Shown piece after piece: positions 49,637 to 57,933 of a stretch of DNA of 64,000 nucleotides. The notes beneath the pieces were generated by a model, which worked only from the letters and a program-made list of their open reading frames with translations, was not told where the DNA came from and did not search any database. A program made the position numbers and the translations under genes. Numbering within the stretch: position 1 is the first letter of the stretch; each line of letters starts with the position of its first letter. The DNA lies in contig NZ_CP011036.1 in NCBI RefSeq assembly GCF_002221505.1, positions 2,480,001 to 2,544,000 of the forward strand, read 5' to 3'. This DNA is from Pseudoalteromonas nigrifaciens (GTDB lineage Bacteria; Pseudomonadota; Gammaproteobacteria; Enterobacterales; Alteromonadaceae).

Positions 49637-50362
49637 TTACCTCATCAATTCTAAGCGTAAGCTTTTAAAACTATCCTCTTTTATCGATTTTGGTTTAGGT
49701 ATTTTTATATAGTGGCTACTATTAGGTGCAAAAAACACGTCATACCCTTGTGCCTTTAATTGCTGCTTTAAAATGCGCTCTATTAATACTCCAGAACTTT
49801 CATCAGTTAACTTGATCTCATAATCACTTAATCGACTCGCACCTGGGCCTTTATTTATTATATTTACCATAATGTCTGTTCCCTCAATATGAGACTCTCC
49901 AACGGCTAAATCTGCTGTTAACTGTGGTTGATCTACATGCACAATTAAGTTCACATTAAGCAGCATGGTTAATTGCGATGCTTTGTCTGCTAAGTGAGCG
50001 TTTAATGGTTGCTCAATCAAGCTAACTTGGTAACTTTTATCTGTGGTTGGCAGTACTTTATCTAGCCATCTAAATTGAATACGCTGACTTTGCCCCGCTT
50101 GTAAAAATAATGACGGCGGAAACACCCACAATGGCGAATCTTCTAACGGCACTAGTTGTGGTTCATCTTGTGTAAATTGAATTTCGTATACCTGTATATC
50201 AAAGGCAATATCACGTGGTAACTGGTTATGTATTAAACTAGATGCACCATTTGACACGCCATTTGGTGAAAAAGTAACTACCATGGGCGTTACTTCTAAA
50301 GCGTAGGCGGGCAAAGCTAACATTACAAATAATAATAAGTAATAATTCAGCAGCCTACACAT
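49637..50362 (-). CDS. Periplasmic pilus chaperone 2
   Basis: The 241-residue protein has a signal peptide (to about residue 21, ALPAYA) and the PapD-like two-domain immunoglobulin fold. The edge-strand segment SYQVSLIEQPLN and a long loop resembling archaic CsuC-type chaperones are visible. It overlaps chaperone 1 through TAATG. Sequence similarity to chaperone 1 is low, so this is not a recent duplicate. Confidence 0.82.
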   Translation of the reverse strand: MCRLLNYYLLLFVMLALPAYALEVTPMVVTFSPNGVSNGASSLIHNQLPRDIAFDIQVYEIQFTQDEPQLVPLEDSPLWVFPPSLFLQAGQSQRIQFRWLDKVLPTTDKSYQVSLIEQPLNAHLADKASQLTMLLNVNLIVHVDQPQLTADLAVGESHIEGTDIMVNIINKGPGASRLSDYEIKLTDESSGVLIERILKQQLKAQGYDVFFAPNSSHYIKIPKPKSIKEDSFKSLRLELMR

Positions 50363-51060
50363 TAAAACAGCACCTCTAACTCACTTTGCTCTGCATTAAA
50401 TTGCGCTGGTATTTTTATTGTTACTTCTCGACTTGAGTTAGGTAAAAGCAGCTTTCCACTTAACGCTTTACTTAAGCTTTCTCCTTCAAGCACAAATTCT
50501 TCATTATTACCCTTAATTACCCACTGTGCTTGCGATAAGCGAATATATTTATTGCCGGTATTTTCTAATAATACTTTCCACTCACCAGTTGCTGCTTGTG
50601 CTTTACTTTTAATCATTAACTTGGCTTCTGCTCCTTGCGGAACCACATTAAGTAACGTTCTAAAGCTCAAGCTCATACCAACACCTGATGTATTATCATC
50701 TTGTAAATTAACTTTTACTTGATCAATCATTAAACGATAAGCTTTTGAAGCGGAAAGTACAGGCTCACCAATATACCTAACAATAACTGACTGGCTTTTT
50801 CCTGCAGGAATAATAGTTGTCATAGGTATAATTAAAAAGTCATCTTCATTTTCACGTAACGACTCATCTCCTTGATCCGTTATTAATAAATCATATGCTG
50901 TAATTTCAATAGTTAAAGGATTTACTGATGTATTTGCTATGCGTATTGTTTGTTGCGATTGGCTCCCCATAGGTTGTACCTCTGCAACCATAGGTTGTAC
51001 TTGAAAAGACAATGCCGAGTAAGAAGCTGTAAATAAAATAAAAATTATAAATAAACGCAT
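50362..51060 (-). CDS. Periplasmic pilus chaperone 1
   Basis: The 232-residue PapD-like chaperone has a signal peptide (to about residue 18) and begins FQVQPMVAEVQPMG. QTIRIANTSVNPLTIEI is the typical first-strand pair, and SKAYRLMIDQVKV forms the donor-strand (G1) region. The ATG follows AGAGGG. It is the first gene after the internal terminator. Its separate role from chaperone 2 may be to serve different subunits. Confidence 0.82.
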   Translation of the reverse strand: MRLFIIFILFTASYSALSFQVQPMVAEVQPMGSQSQQTIRIANTSVNPLTIEITAYDLLITDQGDESLRENEDDFLIIPMTTIIPAGKSQSVIVRYIGEPVLSASKAYRLMIDQVKVNLQDDNTSGVGMSLSFRTLLNVVPQGAEAKLMIKSKAQAATGEWKVLLENTGNKYIRLSQAQWVIKGNNEEFVLEGESLSKALSGKLLLPNSSREVTIKIPAQFNAEQSELEVLF

Positions 51061-51080
51061 AAAATTCCCTCTAAATAATA

Positions 51081-51105
51081 AAAAGGCAGTTAAAAACTGC
51101 CTTTT
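51081..51105 (-). terminator. Internal terminator after the major pilin gene
   Basis: The perfect stem AAAAGGCAGTT / AACTGCCTTTT with a 3-base loop lies between the 158-residue pilin gene and chaperone 1. On the minus strand T residues follow. Partial termination here would give more pilin mRNA than assembly mRNA. Confidence 0.85.
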
Positions 51106-51116
51106 AAAGTGACGAA

Positions 51117-51593
51117 TTAATTAGCTGTTATACCTAATGTAAGCGTATCTGCATACGTCCCTGACCATGTAGGTGTTTGTGTAACTGTAACTAAAATTGT
51201 CCCCGCTAGACCACCTGCAGCAAGTGCAGCTGTGCCTGCTTGGCTTTGAGATGCTGACTGATCATTAGCACCATCATCTGCAGTTAAAGTAAACGCAAAT
51301 GGGCCTGCACTTAATGCTGCAGTATAACCAACGCCCATATCTTCATTATCTGAATTTTGTAAATGCCCTTCAGAAGTTGTTAGCGATATTGTTGCGCCGT
51401 CTACATCATTACACTGAAGATTAAAATTAACTGTAGCACTATTACCCAGAGCTAGAGCTGGAAAATATTTAACAGTCTCTGTGTTACTAACTCCACACAC
51501 AGACTGTACAGCCGCGCCTAAGTTTATGCTGTCTGCTAGTGCTGCACCTGATGTAAGTGCTGCGATTGCTGATAATACGATTAACTTTTTCAT
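51117..51593 (-). CDS. Major pilin, SCPU-domain type
   Basis: The 158-residue subunit has a clear signal peptide (MKKLIVLSAIAALTSGAALA). Mature residues are small, with one cysteine pair (CGV ... LQC) and the C-terminal SGTYADTLTLGITA closing strand of SCPU pilins. The abundance of A, G, T and S and the terminator directly behind it suggest this is the main shaft subunit, like CsuA/B. Confidence 0.82.
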   Translation of the reverse strand: MKKLIVLSAIAALTSGAALADSINLGAAVQSVCGVSNTETVKYFPALALGNSATVNFNLQCNDVDGATISLTTSEGHLQNSDNEDMGVGYTAALSAGPFAFTLTADDGANDQSASQSQAGTAALAAGGLAGTILVTVTQTPTWSGTYADTLTLGITAN

Positions 51594-51644
51594 TGTTATA
51601 TTCCTTTTCCATGTGACATATGTTTATGTTTAATAATTAATGGT

Positions 51645-52115
51645 TTACCGCACACCACCAGAGACTGCAGATGGCGTCATTTCTATGCGAATAACATCCT
51701 GGTAATTTCCTGCATAAATTAAAGGGTCTACTAGCTCTAACTGTAGTTTTGCTACACTGTTAAATAAAATTTTATCAACATTAAATGTTTGTGATACTGT
51801 TAGGGTCTGTGACGAAACAGACATACTTTGATTAGCATCTGCAATTGACAAGTTAACGTTATAAGCATTTAAGTGAGTACCCTGCTGGTGGCGCAAACCA
51901 CCGTTTTCTGACAGCATAGATACCCGCATAGGTGAGTTACAATTAATTGCTAACTCTGTATTAGCGAAGCCATCTGAAGAAATAATTAAGTTTTTATTTT
52001 CTGCCGTGAACTCACATTTAGGTGAAATGTACCCAACTAAAGTAAGTGCTACTTCATCGTTGCTATATGCATTACATGCAAAGCAACATAATAAATAACC
52101 TAGATATTTTTTCAT
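51645..52115 (-). CDS. Minor pilin, SCPU-domain type
   Basis: The ~156-residue secreted protein has a signal peptide (MKKYLGYLLCCFACNAYS), two further cysteines and the closing motif YAGNYQDVIRIEMTP. It is first in the operon. The ATG at 52115 is preferred because AAAGGA is about ten bases upstream; the in-frame ATG at 52124 is too close to it. Confidence 0.75.
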   Translation of the reverse strand: MKKYLGYLLCCFACNAYSNDEVALTLVGYISPKCEFTAENKNLIISSDGFANTELAINCNSPMRVSMLSENGGLRHQQGTHLNAYNVNLSIADANQSMSVSSQTLTVSQTFNVDKILFNSVAKLQLELVDPLIYAGNYQDVIRIEMTPSAVSGGVR

Positions 52116-52124
52116 TATTGCCAT

Positions 52125-53275
52125 TTCCTTTGAGCAACTTCGGTAAGACGATTTAATCTTAAGATAAAATAACGGTTTAGTGAGTTTTCATTTGCTTACT
52201 TATCAAACAATCCTGCAATTAAATGTAATAGTATTAGTACTTAATTTTTATAAATATGCGTACTAAACAATTCACAAGCCTCAACGACCCATAAATTAAA
52301 AACCGTTTTAATGGTGTGTAAAATATGTGTTTATAATTTATAAACAACGTAAAACTAGGTAAACAAAAAATAAACTGTCTTTATTTGATCCTAATAACTT
52401 TTATAAACTCTATTAGCTAAACATAATTAAATACCTCGTTCACTTTTCATTCATTTCATGTGTTTTTTTAGCCTGTTTAATTAATAAAAAACAACTTTCC
52501 CACTTAAAAAATTCTTTTTAATTAGAGCCTGTTTACCATCTAAGGTTTAATTTTTAGCAATTTGCTTGGCTTTTAGGTTAGACAGAGCCTATGTAATGTC
52601 GTTATTCCCCACAAACTAGGTGATATCGACGTATAAATGCCAAACACACGCTGATCGAGTAGTTTTGCCAAGGGTGATGAACTATTTTTATCTACATGGG
52701 TATAGGTGAGCGGCGGAAGCTTTGCTCGTTTTTACTTATTTTTACTTGGTTTTAAGCTAGTAGAATAAGGGAAAAACAGTTACCGAGCATACTAGGTTAC
52801 AAATTTCGCACCGCGATTAAAGCCCCCTAGAGTGAAAAAGGTTCAACCATGAACGGTCAATATACCCTAACTACTTTCAATAAATTGCAGGAACCACAAC
52901 GTAAATTCATTAAAATTAATTCCGTTTGTAACTGTTTCCCTTTCTAAAATCCGCGGCAAATATTGTCTTGCTTTACTCATCACTATTAAAGCTAAACTCG
53001 CCCAATAAGCGAATTAATAAGCAGTACAAACCAATTACTAATTCTCTTTATTTTACTAATTAGTTATTGCCTACCTCAAATGGTCGATGTTCACAGTGAC
53101 GCGATAAGGGTTAATGTAGATATGGAAAACTCTATTTTTACCCGTGGTAATAATTGCAATTAATCTGACTAATTTAACCAATACACACGTGTTATTGCAG
53201 CAACTCAGCATTATTACCTAGCTAAAATTTAACCGTAAGAGTGCCTTTGCACTTCAAAATAAAAAAGGAATAATC
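52125..53275. other. Large AT-rich intergenic region with no supported gene
   Basis: These ~1150 bases must hold the pilus operon promoter (left) and the thiolase promoter (right). No frame with a start and family features is seen. Around 52540-52740 the minus strand has a start-less 50-codon stretch (LDQRVFGIYTSI, SLWGITTLHRLCLT) and paired GAGCCT motifs, which look like a decayed mobile or interspersed element. Short GGTTCAACC/GAACGGTC repeats lie near 52840. AAAAAGGA precedes the thiolase ATG. Confidence 0.5.
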
Positions 53276-54481
53276 ATGCGCGAAGCAGTTATAGTTTCTA
53301 CCGCCAGAACGCCTATGGGCAAAGCCTTTCGTGGTGCCTTTAACGATACCGAAGCGCCTGCATTATCAGGTCATACAGTTGAGCAAGCCGTTAAACGCGC
53401 GGGTATTGATGGTGCTGAGGTTGATGATGTGATCATTGGTTGTGCAGCCCAGCAAGGTACTCAAGGCTATAACTTGGGCCGTTTAACAGCGACCGCTGCA
53501 GGCCTACCTAATAGCGTGCCGGGTATGACTCTTGACCGTCAGTGTTCATCTGGATTAATGAGTATAGGTTTTGCGGCGCAAAATATTATGCTTGGTTCAA
53601 TGGATATTGTGGTTGCCGGTGGCGTTGAATCTATTTCTATGGTGCAAAACAAACACAAAAATACTTATCGTAATATTTCAAAAAAAGTACTGTCGCATTC
53701 AGAGCATGCCTATATGCAGATGATCGAAACGGCTGAAGTGGTTGCTAAGCGCTACAACATTTCACGTTTAGCGCAAGATGAGTACAGCTTACAGTCGCAA
53801 CTGCGTATTGCTGCGGCGCAAAAAAACAACCTGTTTGATGACGAAATTGTGCCAATGGCATCTACTAAATCAGTATTTAACCGCGAAACCAAAGAAGTGA
53901 CCTTTGAGGACGTATTACTAGCTAAAGATGAAGGCAACCGCCCTTCTACAACTCTTGAGAGCCTACAAAGCTTAGAACCGGTGTGGAAAGATGGTCGCGT
54001 TATTTCACAAGGTGAATTTATTACAGCAGGTAATGCAAGTCAGTTATCTGACGGCGCATCAGCCTGCGTGGTAATGGACTCACAATTAGCGGCGCAAAAA
54101 GGCTTAGCGCCAATGGGTGTGTTTCGTGGTATGGCGGTTGCAGGTTGCGATCCCGATGAAATGGGTATTGGCCCTGTGTATGCTATTCCTAAGCTATTAA
54201 AACAACATGGTTTATCAATTGATGATATTGGTTTGTGGGAAATTAACGAAGCGTTTGCGTGTCAGCTTATTTATTCGCGCGACTACCTAGGTATTGATAA
54301 CAATAAACTTAACGTTAATGGCGGCGCTATCGCCATTGGCCATCCCTTTGGTATGAGTGGTGCGCGTATGGTGGGCCATGCCCTTATTGAAGGCAAGCGT
54401 CGCGGTGTTAAATATGTTGTGGTGAGCATGTGTATTGGCGGTGGCATGGGTGCTGCGGGTTTATTTGAGGTATGCCTGTAA
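53276..54481 (+). CDS. Thiolase (acetyl-CoA acyltransferase)
   Basis: The 401-residue thiolase has the acylated cysteine at Cys90 (LDRQCSSG), His356 ([13 protein letters not shown]) and the second cysteine at Cys386 (MCIGGGMG). It cleaves 3-ketoacyl-CoA with CoA, or condenses acetyl-CoA. With the SDR 56 bp downstream and acyl-CoA dehydrogenases and ligases nearby, a degradative role is likely. Confidence 0.94.
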   Translation: MREAVIVSTARTPMGKAFRGAFNDTEAPALSGHTVEQAVKRAGIDGAEVDDVIIGCAAQQGTQGYNLGRLTATAAGLPNSVPGMTLDRQCSSGLMSIGFAAQNIMLGSMDIVVAGGVESISMVQNKHKNTYRNISKKVLSHSEHAYMQMIETAEVVAKRYNISRLAQDEYSLQSQLRIAAAQKNNLFDDEIVPMASTKSVFNRETKEVTFEDVLLAKDEGNRPSTTLESLQSLEPVWKDGRVISQGEFITAGNASQLSDGASACVVMDSQLAAQKGLAPMGVFRGMAVAGCDPDEMGIGPVYAIPKLLKQHGLSIDDIGLWEINEAFACQLIYSRDYLGIDNNKLNVNGGAIAIGHPFGMSGARMVGHALIEGKRRGVKYVVVSMCIGGGMGAAGLFEVCL

Positions 54482-54536
54482 GGCAACCTTAATTTGCACA
54501 GCAACATGTTAGTCTAATTTAAGTAAGGAGATATTA

Positions 54537-55331
54537 ATGTCTATACTCGATAGATTTCGCCTCGATGGCCAAGTCGCTATTGTTACCGGCTCAGGGCGTG
54601 GCATAGGTGCTGCCATAGCACTGGCATTAGCCGATGCGGGTGCCGATATTGTAGTCACTGCCAGAACCATCGAAGATATTGAACAAACAGCAGCGCAAAT
54701 ACGCCAACGCGGCAGCCGCGCTTTAGTCGTTGCGTGCGATGTACTTGATGAGCAACAACGACAGTCATTAGTTGATAAAACAATTGAGCATTTTGGTCGA
54801 CTCGATATTTTAGTCAATAACGTCGGTGGCTCAGGCGCAATTAAGCCTACACTTAGCAGCAGCGCAGCAGAGTTAGAAAATTGCTTTAAGCTCAATACCG
54901 CTACCGCGTTTGATTTGTCACGTATTAGTGCCCCGCACATGGTAAATACCAGTGGCCAAGGCAGTATTATTAATATTTCATCGGTAGCTGGGCAGTTAGC
55001 TCAGCCCGGCTTTATCAGTTACGGCATCGCCAAAGCGGCATTAAATTTTATGACGCTTAATTTAGCGCAAGATTTTGCACCTAAAGTGCGCGTTAATGCA
55101 ATTAGCGTAGGCTCAACCCTTACCGAAGCACTTAAAGGCGTAATGAATGATGAAATGGAGCAGGCTATTGTTAAACGTACACCTATGAATCGCTTAGGTC
55201 AGCCTGAAGATGTAGCGGCTTGTGCGCTATTTTTAGCCTCGCCCGCGGCGGGCTATATCACTGGTGAAATTTTTGGTGTTAATGGGGGGCTAACCGACGC
55301 GCCAATGCCTATGCCTCGCAGCAGTTTTTAA
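54537..55331 (+). CDS. Short-chain dehydrogenase/reductase
   Basis: The 264-residue classical SDR has TGSGRGIG at 17-24, NNVGG at about 94-98 (in place of NNAG), and catalytic Ser148/149, Tyr162 and Lys166 (SYGIAKAAL). It probably oxidises a hydroxyl on an acyl-CoA or steroid-like substrate; family alone does not fix this. It is co-transcribed with the thiolase and ends in a strong terminator. Confidence 0.9.
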   Translation: MSILDRFRLDGQVAIVTGSGRGIGAAIALALADAGADIVVTARTIEDIEQTAAQIRQRGSRALVVACDVLDEQQRQSLVDKTIEHFGRLDILVNNVGGSGAIKPTLSSSAAELENCFKLNTATAFDLSRISAPHMVNTSGQGSIINISSVAGQLAQPGFISYGIAKAALNFMTLNLAQDFAPKVRVNAISVGSTLTEALKGVMNDEMEQAIVKRTPMNRLGQPEDVAACALFLASPAAGYITGEIFGVNGGLTDAPMPMPRSSF

Positions 55332-55350
55332 CGTCCTTACTGTATTCAAA

Positions 55351-55375
55351 TAAAGCCCGCTGATTAAGCGGGCTT
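55351..55375 (+). terminator. Terminator of the thiolase-SDR operon
   Basis: The stem AAGCCCGCT / AGCGGGCTT with loop GATTA lies 20 bp past the SDR stop. Confidence 0.85.
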
Positions 55376-55476
55376 AGCTTTACAGCCCTTCTTACTCTTT
55401 AGTTAATTTTTGAACTCACAGCCTTCGCTAAAAATAACCCCACCAGCCCAGTCGTAATGAGCAATAAAATAAGTAA

Positions 55477-55521
55477 CCTGATGTGCTGGTTAAGCGATTT
55501 TTTATCCGTTACATCAGGTTA
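55477..55521. repeat. Inverted repeat between the convergent operons
   Basis: AACCTGATGT and ACATCAGGTT are perfect inverted arms around about 26 bases. The loop is too long for a normal terminator. It lies just downstream of the minus-strand acyl-CoA dehydrogenase gene. Confidence 0.6.
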
Positions 55522-55536
55522 AGTAATACAATTATT

Positions 55537-56730
55537 TTATGCGGTTATTTTAGGCTCTTTGGGCATACCTAAGCCACGTTCAGCAATAATGTTACGTTGT
55601 ATTTCGTTAGTGCCACCATAAATGGTATCTGAGCGAACAAACAAATACATAGCCTGTAAACGGGTTAATGTATAAGGGCCTGACTCTAGTATTTCGGCTT
55701 CGGGACCAAGTACATCCATTGCCAGTTCGCCTAAATCACGGTGCCATGTTGCCCAAAATAACTTATAGATCAGCGCTTCTTTTTGTAAGCCGCCATCACC
55801 TGTATCTGAGAGCATACGCATACTGTTGTAGCGCATTATTTTAAGCCCTATATGAGCGTCAGCAATGCGTTGGCGAATAGTTGGATTTTGGCTTTTACCA
55901 TTGGCTTTGGCTATATCAATAATTTGATTAAGCTCATTTTGAAACTGCATTTGCTGACCTAAGGTCGACACGCCACGCTCAAAATTAAGTAAACCCATAG
56001 CAATAGCCCAGCCTTCACCTGGTTGCCCTACAATATCGTCGGCATCACATTCGGCTTGATCAAAAAATACCTCATTAAACTCAGAGGTGCCGGTAAGCTG
56101 CCTTATGCCACGCACTTCAATACCTGGCTGATCCATTTTCATTAAGAAAAAGCCTAGCCCTTTGTGAGCGCTAGAATTTGGGTTAGTACGCGCTATAACA
56201 AAAATATAGTCAGATTCATGCGCAAGCGATGTCCACACTTTTTGCCCGCTAATAATCCACTTACCTTTGGCTTCGTCAAAATGTGCCTTGGTATTAACAT
56301 TAGCTAAGTCTGAGCCTGCACCAGGCTCAGAATAACCTTGGCACCAAAGTGCGGTTCCGGCTGCAATGCCTGGCAAGTATTTTTGTTTTTGCGCTTCACT
56401 ACCAAAGGCAATTAACGTTGGCCCAGCAAGCCCTTCACCTATATGCCCAACACGACCCGGCGCACCGGCGCGAGCATATTCTTCATTAAAAATAACTTGC
56501 TGCTCAATAGAGCACCCTCGGCCACCATATTCTTTAGGCCAACCAATGCAGGTCCAACCTCCTTGCGCGAGCTTTTGTTCCCACTTTTTACGCTCCAGAG
56601 GAAACATGTGTTCATCCCCTGGGCCACCGCGAAATTTAAGCTGCTCAAATTCACCCACTAAATTCTCAAAGAGCCAAAGTGCCACTTCGGCGCGAAATTT
56701 TTCGTCTTCATCACTAAAACTTAATTTCAT
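55537..56730 (-). CDS. Acyl-CoA dehydrogenase, FadE steroid/branched-type, subunit A
   Basis: The 397-residue flavoenzyme carries YSEPGAGSDL (about 133-142), KVWTSLAHESDY, the FERGVSTLG stretch (about 250-258) and the C-terminal IYGGTNEIQRNIIAERGLGMP. The long N-terminus and SLAH motif resemble actinobacterial and proteobacterial steroid side-chain dehydrogenases. It lies 24 bp after a second, different acyl-CoA dehydrogenase, so the two may form an alpha2-beta2 heteromer as in cholesterol side-chain degradation. It is the last gene of the operon. Confidence 0.9.
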   Translation of the reverse strand: MKLSFSDEDEKFRAEVALWLFENLVGEFEQLKFRGGPGDEHMFPLERKKWEQKLAQGGWTCIGWPKEYGGRGCSIEQQVIFNEEYARAGAPGRVGHIGEGLAGPTLIAFGSEAQKQKYLPGIAAGTALWCQGYSEPGAGSDLANVNTKAHFDEAKGKWIISGQKVWTSLAHESDYIFVIARTNPNSSAHKGLGFFLMKMDQPGIEVRGIRQLTGTSEFNEVFFDQAECDADDIVGQPGEGWAIAMGLLNFERGVSTLGQQMQFQNELNQIIDIAKANGKSQNPTIRQRIADAHIGLKIMRYNSMRMLSDTGDGGLQKEALIYKLFWATWHRDLGELAMDVLGPEAEILESGPYTLTRLQAMYLFVRSDTIYGGTNEIQRNIIAERGLGMPKEPKITA

Positions 56731-56754
56731 CTGTTTTACCTTTTTAGCAGCCGT

Positions 56755-57912
56755 TTAATCTAATAACAATGTTGCGACGTGTTCACGATGATAAGCTGCA
56801 TCACCTAAAAATAACTCAGACGATTTAGCTCGTTTAAAATATAAGTGCACGTCATATTCCCAGGTAAACCCTACTCCACCATGAAGCTGCAGCGCATCTC
56901 CGGCATTTTTAAAGTAGCCTTCTGAGCAATACGACTTAGCTACGCTGGCTGCTTCGCCTAACTCATCGGCCAACAAACCACCACTGAGCGCCTCCTCTGC
57001 TACGCACGCAGCGTAATAAACGGCTGAGCGCGCCACCTCGGTACGCAGCATCATATCTGCCGCTTGGTGTTTAACTGCTTGAAAACCCGCTATAGGCCTA
57101 CCAAACTGCACTCGCTCTTTGGTGTACTCTACAGTTAAATCTAATACTTGTTGCGAGCCACCTACTTGCTCTGCTGCAATGGCTATAGCAGCTAGTTGCA
57201 ACACTTTATTTAGCTGTGGCCAAGCATTATTTTCCTCGCCCATTAATTGGCTGCTGCTCACTCGCACATTATCAAACACTATTTCTGCCTGTTTACGTGT
57301 TTGATCCATAGTTGGCAACCAAGTGCGCTTTACTCCAGGGGTGTCTGAGTCTATTGCAAATAAACTTATTCCTTGCTCGCCCTCACTGCCTTCACTACGT
57401 GCGGCAACTATTAATAATTGCGCCGTGTGGCCATCTAGTACATAACGATATGTGCCATTAAGTACATAATCATCGCCCTGTGCAGTTACAATGCCTTGCA
57501 CTGCTGTTGCGTCCCACTGGCCATTTTTACTGGTATAGGCAAGCGTAGCGGTTAAACTACCTTCACATATTTGCGTTAAATATTGTTGCTTTTGCTCATC
57601 AGTGCCGGCAACTATTAAGGCATTACTGGCTAAACACACGGTTGAAAAAAACGGCGAACATAATAAATAACGTCCCATTTGCTCCAGCATAACCACCAAA
57701 TCTACATAGCCTAGTCCCATGCCGCCATATTCTTCCGGTATATGAATTGCCTGCCAGTACATTTCTTCGCAAATACGTTGCCATATTTGTGGATCAAAGC
57801 CTTGCTCAGTGTCCATTGCGCTGCGTATTGCATTCGATGACGATACTTCAGCTAAGAAGGCTTGCGCAGTATCGCGGATCATTTTCTGCTCTTCGGTAAA
57901 TGAAAATTCCAA
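56755..57912 (-). CDS. Acyl-CoA dehydrogenase, probable partner subunit B
   Basis: The 385-residue protein has the acyl-CoA dehydrogenase fold: IPEEYGGMGLGYVDLVVMLEQ (N-terminal), RVQFGRPIAGFQAVKHQAADM (FAD-binding region, about 258-278) and LHGGVGFTWEYDVHLYFKRAKSSELFLGD at the end. The middle lacks the usual T.E..AGSD substrate loop (TLAYTSKNGQWDA stands there), which fits the non-equivalent subunit of heteromeric steroid-type enzymes. It is in an operon with the other dehydrogenase and ligases. Confidence 0.88.
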   Translation of the reverse strand: MEFSFTEEQKMIRDTAQAFLAEVSSSNAIRSAMDTEQGFDPQIWQRICEEMYWQAIHIPEEYGGMGLGYVDLVVMLEQMGRYLLCSPFFSTVCLASNALIVAGTDEQKQQYLTQICEGSLTATLAYTSKNGQWDATAVQGIVTAQGDDYVLNGTYRYVLDGHTAQLLIVAARSEGSEGEQGISLFAIDSDTPGVKRTWLPTMDQTRKQAEIVFDNVRVSSSQLMGEENNAWPQLNKVLQLAAIAIAAEQVGGSQQVLDLTVEYTKERVQFGRPIAGFQAVKHQAADMMLRTEVARSAVYYAACVAEEALSGGLLADELGEAASVAKSYCSEGYFKNAGDALQLHGGVGFTWEYDVHLYFKRAKSSELFLGDAAYHREHVATLLLD

Positions 57913-57933
57913 ATGTTTGCTCCTTCTAAAATT

